Assembly (NCBI GenBank): GCA_003558175.1
Contig: PWMO01000389.1
Location: forward strand, 1 to 5,432
Reading direction: 5' to 3'
Origin: Spirochaetaceae bacterium
GTDB lineage: Bacteria; Spirochaetota; Spirochaetia; DSM-27196; PWMO01
DNA length: 5,432 bases
A program made the position numbers and the translations under genes. Of this stretch, positions 1-5,261 are shown piece by piece (the first letter of the stretch is position 1; every line of letters starts with the position of its first letter). A model generated the notes under the pieces. The model saw only the letters and a program-made list of their open reading frames with translations. It had not been told where the DNA came from and searched no databases.

Positions 1-16
1 CCGATCCGGCGGCCGT

Positions 17-42
17 GTCTCAGATTGCGGTCTCAGTCTGCG
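17..42. repeat. 13-bp imperfect tandem duplication over the NTPase stop codon
   Basis: Two adjacent 13-bp units, 17-29 (GTCTCAGATTGCG) and 30-42 (GTCTCAGTCTGCG), match at 11 of 13 positions. The stop codon of the minus-strand NTPase gene (33-35) lies in the right-hand unit. The repeat looks like a small slippage duplication at the gene end. No function is implied. Confidence 0.6.
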
Positions 43-635
43 CCGCTGCCGTCGGCAGCCAGCGACGACGCCATGCCTCGTGCCAGTGAATCACGGTTTT
101 CGGTAGTCACCTGGACGCTGCGCAGGTTTGCGGCGGTGCGGCACGACTGGAAGAACCGCTCGAGTTCCGCGGCAAGCGATGGACGAACCACAACGTAGGT
201 CTCGGACGGCAACCCGGAACTTTCGAGATACTTCAGAATCGGCAGGAAGCCCCGGGACGCCGTAAGCTCGAGCGGACCGATCTCGTCCAGCACCAGCAGG
301 TCTACCCCGTTGTCCAGCGCCGCCACGGTGCTGCTTACGCACTCGTTTACCACGTCGTCACTGAAGGTGTAGCACGCCCAGCGTGAGCCAACCAGGGTGC
401 CGTCTTTTCTGGCAAGTGGTGCGGAGCGCTGCGAGTCGAGGTTGAGCGCATCGAACCCGATCTTCTCCTGCAGAGAATCGTACACGGCCACGCTCACTAC
501 CCCGCAGATCGGGTTGCCGAGTTCCACCGCCCGCCGGTAGAGGCGATAACAGAGCGTCGACTTGCCGCTGCTACGCTCTCCGGTGATCAGGGTTACGCTG
601 GCAGTCGGCCGAGCTGCGTCAAAGTTGTAGTTCAC
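33..635 (-). CDS. THEP1-type P-loop nucleoside-triphosphatase (NTPase_1 / DUF265 family)
   Basis: This 200-residue protein is predicted to bind and hydrolyse nucleoside triphosphates. The cellular role of the family is unsettled. Visible motifs are a Walker A loop GERSSGKST (residues 19-27) after a short beta strand (VTLIT), a central GFDALNL segment (about 60-66) typical of THEP1 proteins, and a Walker B strand LLVLDE (113-118). The last is followed by IGPLEL and a Gly-Phe, matching the family pattern DEIGxxEL..F. Length fits the family, which usually runs 170-200 residues. There is no signal peptide or membrane segment, so it is likely cytoplasmic. The start is GTG at 635-633. An in-frame TGA lies two codons upstream, and no other standard start codon occurs in frame before the P-loop. 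The GAGGT motif directly abuts this GTG, leaving no spacer, so initiation may be weak or unusual. The gene lies 100 bp downstream of the unknown 721-residue gene on the same strand and may be cotranscribed with it. Family call is firm; specific function unknown. Confidence 0.85.
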   Translation of the reverse strand: MNYNFDAARPTASVTLITGERSSGKSTLCYRLYRRAVELGNPICGVVSVAVYDSLQEKIGFDALNLDSQRSAPLARKDGTLVGSRWACYTFSDDVVNECVSSTVAALDNGVDLLVLDEIGPLELTASRGFLPILKYLESSGLPSETYVVVRPSLAAELERFFQSCRTAANLRSVQVTTENRDSLARGMASSLAADGSGAD

Positions 636-735
636 ACCTCAACGATATGTATTTCCACAGCAAAAGTGAAGCAAAAATAGCGCATCAGTGTAAGCGACGC
701 AATGCGGCCAAGCGGAACCTCAAAGACGCGGAACG
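636..735 (-). promoter_or_regulatory. Intergenic segment with weak hairpin/T-tract and weak promoter candidate
   Basis: This is the 100-bp gap between the 721-residue gene and the NTPase gene, read on the minus strand. CGCAT (706-702) can pair with ATGCG (685-681); an alternative stem GCGTC/GATGC with one G-U pair is nested inside. A run of five T follows (677-673), so a weak intrinsic terminator is possible. The same bases can be read as a promoter: TTGCGT, a 17-bp spacer, then TATTTT (679-674). This would give a leader of roughly 30-40 nt for the NTPase. Both readings are weak, and simple read-through from the upstream gene is equally possible. Confidence 0.3.
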
Positions 736-2901
736 TCAACGGCGCGCCGTCGGGCGATGCGAAGCGGGCCGGTCGTGCAGCTTACCCATAACCTTCAGCA
801 TGTAGAGCTCGAGGTACGTCTTGAGCGCGTCTTTGCGACGAATCTGATCAAAGACGTCGCTCTGCGAAAGCTTCTCGGCAAATCCCTGGATCCGGGGACG
901 GTCAGGAGGGATCAGGCGAAACCCCACCTTCATGCGGCGCAGAAAATCACGCACCAGCGAGTTCACGTCTTCCACCAGATTAGCTTTCGCGACCGGGTCG
1001 AGCAGCGGATTCCACCGCTCAATGAGCTCCTCCAGCGTAGCATCAACGTTGCCGTCTTTACCCACGTAACTCTGCTGCAGCTCATCGATGCGGCGCTTGA
1101 ACTCCTGCGCCTGCACGCGGCGTGTCGTTCCGCCTTTGGTAGCCCCGTCTCTTGCACCGCCACCGGAGCCAGAGTCTCCCGACGGCTTTCCGCCACGCGT
1201 AGCGGACTCGGGCCGAGCTCCAAGTTGCATGGTGGTCTCACGGATGGCTGCATCTGCCGCACGCCGGCCGGCTGCCGGCGGCTCGCCACCGGGCGCGGAA
1301 TCAGCTGATACGGCTCCCGTGCCCGCAGCGGTTGTTGCGCCTGACCGTTTCCCGCGGCGAGCCTTCTGCTTCTGGCGGCGTTCGACGTATCCGGCAGTCT
1401 TGTGGCCGGTCAGCATGCGCTGAAACAATCTGATCATCGAGTGGAGCCACGGAATGGCCTGCCAGAACGGCAGCAACAGCCGGGCATCATCGGCAAGCTT
1501 CTGGCGGTCGAGCTGCAGCACTTCATGCATCGGGCGCACTGCGCGCCGTTCCCTGTCCAGTATCCGGTTGATCTCCGCCGCAGCCTCGCCCATCACCTTC
1601 TGCTCATTGGCGCAGAGGTAGATCAGATCGAAGCGACACAGGGCGCAGAGCAGCGGATACTGCTCCTCCATGCGCGACTGCACGTCGCGCTCGAACGCTG
1701 AGTCGTCGATCATCTCGCGAGGGCGGCGGTCGACCTTCAGGTCGCTACTCCACGACTCCACGTAATGGTCGGCCAGCTCTCGCGACGCATCGAATATGCC
1801 TTCAATGAGTACCTTCAGCGCGTATTCCTTGCGAAGGAAGTACTCCTTGTCATCGGGCCCCTTCACGCGCAGCATAGCGGCCAGCCGATCGGGCGTGTCT
1901 GCCCGAACCTGCGTGGTGAGATAGTCGTTGATGTCCTCGTGTCCGTAGCGCTTTGTCAACAGCACGCCCTTGGAGTCGGTGAAATTGTAGATATCCGATA
2001 TGGTGTAGGCGTACGGTGGTTTGCGCAGGCGCGTGTCCAGCATCTGCAACGCGGCTTCCGTTTCTCGTTTGCGCTGCACCACACCCTTATAGTAGACGTT
2101 GTAATAGCCCAGCAGATAGGCCGACTGCGCGCAATCATGCTCTTCCTGCAGCTTCTCTTTTTTTAGAGCAAGGTCTTTGATGAGAACGCTGGAGAGCGTA
2201 GTCCAGAAGTGAAAGCTGAAGTCCGTGGGTTGCAGCACGGTTTGCACCGCACTATCGGGAGTGGTGAGAATCTTGCCCAGCATCTCCTGGAGCGCTGCCT
2301 CGCGGTTGCGGAACACACCGCTCAGCTTACTCCTGATGTAGCTGACGTTCCGCTCGCTGCGCAGATAGGCTCGTATCTTGTGCACTGCCACATCAACAAG
2401 TGTCGAGGGAAGCATCTCGCCGGTAGCGATGATCGACTTCAACCCGTCGGGAAACATCAAACGCAGTACACGCGGTGATTCTTCGGCCTCCTTGCCCAGC
2501 CAGACCACAAAATCGGATTTTACGTCGATTGGCTGAACCAGATCGTTGGGGATGGTGATCTCCAGCGATTCTTCGGTAGGAAAGGGGAGCTGCGGACGGT
2601 CATGTATCTTGCCGTATTCGGTGTGAATGGTCGCAGTGTAGTACTCCGGAAAGTCCACACCAACGATCCGGCTGCCGTCATAGCGTACGGTGAGCCGTTT
2701 CTCTTTCTCCAGCTCAATCAGCCGCACGGCCAACAGGTTTTCGGTGTTATCCTCGAGATCACTCAAGTCGGGGTTTGACGCGGCGTGACGCTCGAGGTAC
2801 TTGCCGGTATACGCCACCAGCTGCTGAAACGGCATCTCGGCCGTGCGCGCGGCGCGGGCAAAGCTGTGAAGGATTCTGGCCACGTCTTGTGTATTCGACA
2901 C
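736..2901 (-). CDS. Uncharacterised 721-residue protein, probably spirochaete-restricted
   Basis: I do not recognise a characterised family. The protein is mostly charged and helical, with no signal peptide or clear membrane span, so it is probably cytoplasmic. Residues 1-75 are helical and end in a short basic/beta stretch. Residues 80-180 are mixed alpha/beta. Residues 240-300 are rich in Lys, Glu and Tyr and may form a coiled coil. A helical segment at 395-500 contains a CxxC (C419, C422) and an amphipathic LLLPFW..IPWLHSMIRLF stretch. Residues 508-598 are a low-complexity Gly/Ala/Ser/basic linker. Residues 598-705 form a compact helical C-terminal domain (RRIDELQQ ... VNSLVRDFLRRM ... LYMLKVM). 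Both folded ends have the regular composition of a genuine gene, and the frame stays open for over 2 kb. The start is GTG at 2901-2899, with TGAGGT at 2910-2905 three nt upstream. It resembles large hypothetical proteins of Treponema/Spirochaeta from memory only. The THEP1-type NTPase gene lies 100 bp downstream on the same strand. Confidence 0.85.
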   Translation of the reverse strand: MSNTQDVARILHSFARAARTAEMPFQQLVAYTGKYLERHAASNPDLSDLEDNTENLLAVRLIELEKEKRLTVRYDGSRIVGVDFPEYYTATIHTEYGKIHDRPQLPFPTEESLEITIPNDLVQPIDVKSDFVVWLGKEAEESPRVLRLMFPDGLKSIIATGEMLPSTLVDVAVHKIRAYLRSERNVSYIRSKLSGVFRNREAALQEMLGKILTTPDSAVQTVLQPTDFSFHFWTTLSSVLIKDLALKKEKLQEEHDCAQSAYLLGYYNVYYKGVVQRKRETEAALQMLDTRLRKPPYAYTISDIYNFTDSKGVLLTKRYGHEDINDYLTTQVRADTPDRLAAMLRVKGPDDKEYFLRKEYALKVLIEGIFDASRELADHYVESWSSDLKVDRRPREMIDDSAFERDVQSRMEEQYPLLCALCRFDLIYLCANEQKVMGEAAAEINRILDRERRAVRPMHEVLQLDRQKLADDARLLLPFWQAIPWLHSMIRLFQRMLTGHKTAGYVERRQKQKARRGKRSGATTAAGTGAVSADSAPGGEPPAAGRRAADAAIRETTMQLGARPESATRGGKPSGDSGSGGGARDGATKGGTTRRVQAQEFKRRIDELQQSYVGKDGNVDATLEELIERWNPLLDPVAKANLVEDVNSLVRDFLRRMKVGFRLIPPDRPRIQGFAEKLSQSDVFDQIRRKDALKTYLELYMLKVMGKLHDRPASHRPTARR
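739..750. repeat. 12-bp perfect palindrome at the 3' end of the 721-residue gene
   Basis: ACGGCGCGCCGT is self-complementary over all 12 bases and overlaps the last codons just before the stop (736-738). It could form a short GC-rich hairpin near the transcript end, but no T-tract follows directly. A basic Arg/Pro/Thr-rich C-terminus in a GC-rich genome can produce such a palindrome by chance. Confidence 0.4.
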
Positions 2902-2910
2902 CTTACCTCA

Positions 2911-2939
2911 ATAGTAGCCCGCAATTCGCCCCACTGCAA
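2911..2939 (-). promoter_or_regulatory. Candidate promoter of the 721-residue gene
   Basis: On the minus strand, TTGCAG (2939-2934) is separated by 17 bp from TACTAT (2916-2911). The -10 has four of six consensus bases, including the key first T, second A and last T; the -35 matches only in TTG. The expected transcription start lies 6-7 nt past the -10, only about 2-3 nt before the GTG start at 2901. The Shine-Dalgarno-like GAGGT would then lie upstream of or at the transcript 5' end, so the true start may be further upstream. Confidence 0.35.
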
Positions 2940-2960
2940 TATGCTGCGTGATATCCGTCT

Positions 2961-2993
2961 CAGTATCGAAGCAGTACCGAAACCGTATCGCAG
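2961..2993. repeat. Three tandem 11-bp near-direct repeats (possible operator)
   Basis: Units at 2961-2971 (CAGTATCGAAG), 2972-2982 (CAGTACCGAAA) and 2983-2993 (CCGTATCGCAG) each match the first at 9 of 11 positions or better. They have a 7-bp core AGTATCG/AGTACCG/CGTATCG separated by 4-bp spacers. The array sits in the divergent intergenic region, 21 bp upstream of the candidate -35 of the minus-strand gene and about 96 bp upstream of that of the plus-strand lipoprotein gene. An 11-bp period places all copies on about the same face of the helix. Direct heptamers with 4-bp spacing are the geometry of OmpR/PhoB-type response regulators. That a protein binds here is an inference. Confidence 0.4.
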
Positions 2994-3029
2994 CGGGAGG
3001 GAAAGGACGGCGGAGGAAGTAGCGCCGGC

Positions 3030-3083
3030 GAAGCGGGGCCGCAAACCGGCTTCACTCCGACAACTTGTAGCCCCGCGGCCGCG
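3030..3083. other. GC-rich potential hairpins in the divergent region
   Basis: Several stems are possible. GAAGC (3030-3034) can pair with GCTTC (3049-3053), extended by GG/CC with one bulge. GCGGGGC (3033-3039) can alternatively pair with GCCCCGC (3070-3076). CGCGGCCGCG (3074-3083) is a perfect 10-bp palindrome. The segment ends just before the -35 of the lipoprotein promoter candidate. It has no T-tract, so it does not look like an intrinsic terminator. It may be a protein-binding or supercoil-sensitive element, or only GC-rich chance. Confidence 0.25.
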
Positions 3084-3089
3084 TTTCGT

Positions 3090-3119
3090 TTGACAGTTCA
3101 TGTCGCGCTACAGTACTAT
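3090..3119 (+). promoter_or_regulatory. Candidate sigma-70 promoter of the lipoprotein/HEAT/sanA-like cluster
   Basis: A perfect -35 hexamer TTGACA (3090-3095) is followed after 18 bp by TACTAT (3114-3119), which carries the conserved first T, second A and last T of a -10. Transcription would start around 3125-3127, only 2-4 nt before the ATG at 3129, giving an almost leaderless mRNA. The promoter occupies the region that a longer TTG-initiated reading frame (from 3090) would need, which argues for the ATG at 3129 as the true start. It is the strongest promoter-like match I found in the window. Confidence 0.5.
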
Positions 3120-3128
3120 GAAAGCAGA

Positions 3129-3773
3129 ATGATAAAAGCACCAGTAATCGTTCTTAGCTGCCTGGCTCTGCTGATTCTGCACGGATTCAGCGGGTGCGCC
3201 ACCGCTCCGGAAGCTGACGAGCAGCCCTCCGCAGCGGAAGCGCCGGCGGCTGCGGTTGCCCCTGCAGCACCGGAGCCGGACGCCGAGACACCTGCGGAAG
3301 AGGTTGCGCCTCCTGCACCAGAAGATGATCCTCTCCCCTTGTTACCCGATGAACCGGATGAGCCGGCAGAACCTGAGGCCCCCGAAAGCTTCGAGGTGAC
3401 CGAAGAGATCTACGAGCAGACTTTCAGCGAGGTGGAGCAGACCATCGAAGAACTCAACGCCGTTATCGAGCAGCGCGATTACCAGCGTTGGCTGACTTAT
3501 CTGACCGACGAGTATCGCAGAACCTACTCAGATCCACGCACACTGCGCGAGATTTCGAGCATGCCCACACTGCAACGCAATGAAATCGAGCTTCGCACGC
3601 TGCGAGACTACTTCGAGTGGGTTGTCGGCCCCAGCCGCGCCAACGCCCGCCTGGACGATCTGCACTTCCTCAGTGACGACCATGTCGAGGCGATTATGGT
3701 GGTGCGCGATCAGCCGGTAATTCTCTACCGGTTGCGAAATTTGGACGGCAACTGGAAAGTTGATGTATTTTAA
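3129..3773 (+). CDS. Putative spirochaetal lipoprotein with acidic/proline-rich linker
   Basis: Counting from ATG 3129 this is a 214-residue lipoprotein of unknown function. A basic start (MIK) and a hydrophobic core (residues 5-20) lead to a lipobox F-S-G-C with the predicted lipidated Cys at 23. Phenylalanine at -3 is unusual for proteobacteria but tolerated in spirochaetes. Residues 24-88 form an Ala/Pro/Glu-rich, probably disordered tether. Residues 89-214 are the folded part: a long charged helix (EVEQTIEELNAVIEQRDY), a WLTYLTDEYRRTYSDP segment, then a predicted beta-rich end finishing NLDGNWKVDVF. The helix followed by a W-L-x-x-L-T-x-E-Y pattern and terminal strands is reminiscent of NTF2/SnoaL-like folds, but that is only a guess. 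An in-frame TTG at 3090 would add 13 residues and disrupt the signal peptide, so it is rejected. No strong Shine-Dalgarno precedes the ATG; only AAAGCAGA is present. The gene is first in a plus-strand cluster, 77 bp before the HEAT-repeat gene. Confidence 0.82.
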   Translation: MIKAPVIVLSCLALLILHGFSGCATAPEADEQPSAAEAPAAAVAPAAPEPDAETPAEEVAPPAPEDDPLPLLPDEPDEPAEPEAPESFEVTEEIYEQTFSEVEQTIEELNAVIEQRDYQRWLTYLTDEYRRTYSDPRTLREISSMPTLQRNEIELRTLRDYFEWVVGPSRANARLDDLHFLSDDHVEAIMVVRDQPVILYRLRNLDGNWKVDVF

Positions 3774-3837
3774 ACTATACTCTAAGCTGTAGATATTGCG
3801 TGTAGGTTTGAGAACACAAACGTCAGGTAGATTTTGC

Positions 3838-3844
3838 TGAGGAG
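3838..3844 (+). promoter_or_regulatory. Shine-Dalgarno site of the HEAT-repeat gene
   Basis: TGAGGAG lies 6 nt before the ATG at 3851. It is the clearest ribosome-binding site in the window and fixes that start. The 77-bp gap upstream also holds a TATACT hexamer (3776-3781) without a good -35, and a weak GTTTG/CAAAC hairpin (3806-3821). Neither is convincing as a separate promoter or terminator, so read-through from the lipoprotein gene is likely. Confidence 0.75.
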
Positions 3845-3850
3845 CATCCG

Positions 3851-4570
3851 ATGAAGGGGTTGATCTGGATAGTTGCAGTGGCGCTGATTATGAGTCCGGC
3901 GGTCGCCGCTCAGCAGGCCGAGACTGAGGCGGAGCAGCGGCAATACACCATAGAGGAGCTCTATCTCAGTCAAGATATAGAACTGCAGATTATTCGCAGC
4001 CAGGCGCTGTCGGAAAACCGGGAAATGAAACTGCTCGCCCTGCAGAGTATCCGCTCCATGATCGAGTCGGGTACGGCAGCACAAAACAACCTGTCGGTGG
4101 CCGTTGTGCTCGAGTCCCTGGCCAGCGAAGGCACTACGCGCCGGGTAACCAGCGGCGGCAGCAGAATAGTTAACTACCATCCCGACATCCGCCGAGAAGC
4201 CGCCGGCCTGCTTGGCGAGCTCGGAGGCGAGCGCGCCAAGAACGCGTTGATGACAATTCTTCGTGACGACCCTGAAACGATGGTCCTCTCGGAAGCCGTC
4301 TACGCCCTGGGCGTCATCGGGATGAACGACGAAAACGACGTTACCAACCATATCGCACGGATGATGACCCGTCAGACGGCTCAGCCCGCGCCGGACAACA
4401 ACCTGGCGTTTGCGTCACTGCTTGCGATTGAGAAGCTCGCGGCCGCAGGCGGAGGGATCTCCGACCCGATGATCATCGACGCGCTGCTGGAGGTCGCCTC
4501 CGGAAACTACATCCGGGAAGTGCGACTCAAAGCGGTTGATGTCATCGCCAAGCTGCGGGGACTCCGGTAA
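3851..4570 (+). CDS. Secreted HEAT-repeat protein
   Basis: This 239-residue protein is probably a periplasmic scaffold for protein-protein contacts. A signal peptide covers residues 1-20 (MKGLIWIV core, predicted cleavage after AVAA). No lipobox Cys follows, so it should be soluble after export. A short Gln/Glu-rich segment and YTIEELYLSQDIELQIIR (32-49) precede helical pairs characteristic of HEAT repeats. These fall around 53-73, 112-137 (RREAAGLLGELG..AKNALMTIL), 144-172 (LSEAVYALGVIG), 185-213 (ASLLAIEKLA) and 222-237 (REVRLKAVDVIAKL). The A-x-x-x-L-G-x-[IL]-G pattern recurs at 118-125 and 149-157. It resembles HEAT-repeat proteins conserved in Treponema and relatives (from memory). HEAT repeats are non-enzymatic, so the partner cannot be named; the neighbouring lipoprotein and SanA-like protein are candidates. 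The stop codon is 19 nt before the preferred start of the next gene, which implies one transcript. Confidence 0.87.
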   Translation: MKGLIWIVAVALIMSPAVAAQQAETEAEQRQYTIEELYLSQDIELQIIRSQALSENREMKLLALQSIRSMIESGTAAQNNLSVAVVLESLASEGTTRRVTSGGSRIVNYHPDIRREAAGLLGELGGERAKNALMTILRDDPETMVLSEAVYALGVIGMNDENDVTNHIARMMTRQTAQPAPDNNLAFASLLAIEKLAAAGGGISDPMIIDALLEVASGNYIREVRLKAVDVIAKLRGLR

Positions 4571-4578
4571 GGGAGAAG
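4570..4578 (+). promoter_or_regulatory. Probable ribosome-binding site for the sanA-like gene
   Basis: AGGGAGAAG starts at the last base of the upstream stop codon and lies 11 nt before GTG 4590; its GGAG core is 14 nt away. The spacing is long, but no comparable site precedes the earlier in-frame ATG at 4539 or TTG at 4536. This favours the GTG, with ribosomes perhaps coupled from the HEAT-repeat gene. Confidence 0.4.
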
Positions 4579-4589
4579 AATCAGCCAAC

Positions 4590-5261
4590 GTGGATCGCGT
4601 CGCGACAAGATCAACGCGGCCGTGGCGCATCGCAATATGGGTAGCGCGATACGCGCTGCTTACCTTTGTTGTTCTGGTGTTCTATGCAAATACCGTTGTT
4701 GAGCAGTCGGCGCGGGGCATCGTCTACGAACAGGTAGCAGAAGTCCCGTACAACAGAGTCGGCCTGCTGCTCGGAACGGCCAGGTTTCAGCCGGGAGGCG
4801 GAGTCAACCCGTTCTTTCAATACCGTATAGACGCAGCGGTAGCGCTTTTCGAAGCCGGAAAAATTGACTACATACTCGCCAGCGGCGACAACCTTCATCC
4901 CTCGTACAACGAGCCCGCCGCGATGCAGGACGCCCTGCTGCAACGCGGGGTACCCGAAGAGCGCATCTACCTTGACTACGCGGGGATCAACACCTTTGAC
5001 TCCATTCAGCGCGCCCGCTACGTCTTCGGCCAGAAAAACGTTACGGTAATCTCACAGCGCTTTCATGCTGCCCGTGCGCTCTACGTCGCCGAACAGCAGG
5101 AGATGGATGCCGTCGGGTATCGCGCCCGCGACGTGGAAGGTACAGCGTCATTGCGAATGACGGTACGCGAATACCTGTCACGGACCAAAGCGGTTCTGGA
5201 CGTCCATTTGCTGCGTCGAAGAGTGCCGCAATTCCCCTACCGCCGGACCATACGCGGCTGA
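4590..5261 (+). CDS. SanA/YdcF-family DUF218 membrane protein
   Basis: Read from GTG 4590 this is a 223-residue protein, close to E. coli SanA (about 239). A short basic cytoplasmic N-terminus precedes one membrane segment (about residues 14-35, IAIWVARYALLTFVVLVFYA). A DUF218 domain then follows, presumably on the periplasmic side. Family hallmarks in order are VGLLLGT (57-63), NPFFQYRIDAAVALFEAGK (73-91), LASGDN (96-101), YNEPAAMQDALLQRGVP (106-122), the NTFDSIQRA block (134-142) and SQRFHAARALYVA (155-167). These end in AxGYxAxD and a VREYLSRTKAVLD segment like the SanA C-terminus. SanA is linked to envelope barrier function and vancomycin sensitivity in enterobacteria; the biochemical activity of DUF218 is unresolved. 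Alternative starts at ATG 4539 or TTG 4536 overlap the HEAT gene and add a nonconserved Ser/Gly-rich tail. The gene is third in the cluster of envelope genes. Its 3' end overlaps a convergent gene by 84 bp, and no terminator is visible. Confidence 0.88.
   Translation: MDRVATRSTRPWRIAIWVARYALLTFVVLVFYANTVVEQSARGIVYEQVAEVPYNRVGLLLGTARFQPGGGVNPFFQYRIDAAVALFEAGKIDYILASGDNLHPSYNEPAAMQDALLQRGVPEERIYLDYAGINTFDSIQRARYVFGQKNVTVISQRFHAARALYVAEQQEMDAVGYRARDVEGTASLRMTVREYLSRTKAVLDVHLLRRRVPQFPYRRTIRG

Noticed and set aside
757..1308. 183-codon open frame on the plus strand
   Set aside because: It is antisense to the 721-residue gene, with His/Arg/Leu-rich composition typical of a shadow frame in GC-rich DNA. 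No start signal or recognisable motif.
1605..1645. CxxC (C419, C422) plus C430 in the 721-residue protein as a metal site
   Set aside because: The cysteines lie in a hydrophobic helical stretch (LLCALCRFDLIYLC) with no second CxxC or His pair nearby, so zinc or iron-sulfur binding is not supported.
2785..3093. 102-codon plus-strand frame running from inside the 721-residue gene into the divergent region
   Set aside because: It has no ribosome-binding site or family resemblance, and it crosses the repeats and promoter elements. Best explained as chance.
3090..3128. TTG-initiated 13-residue N-terminal extension of the lipoprotein
   Set aside because: It would start on the TTGACA -35 hexamer, adds a polar segment before the signal peptide, and has no ribosome-binding site. 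ATG 3129 gives a normal lipoprotein signal.
3118..3132. Tiny leader frame ATG-AAA-GCA-GAA-TGA overlapping the lipoprotein start
   Set aside because: It encodes four residues, starts inside the -10 element and lacks a ribosome-binding site, so it would not be transcribed from the predicted promoter.
3806..3821. GTTTG-N6-CAAAC hairpin before the HEAT-repeat gene as a terminator
   Set aside because: The stem is five mostly A/T pairs with no T-tract after it. It is too weak to separate the transcripts.
3782..4351. 189-codon minus-strand frame opposite the HEAT-repeat gene
   Set aside because: It is the antisense of a well-supported signal-peptide and HEAT protein. Composition and lack of a start signal mark it as a shadow.
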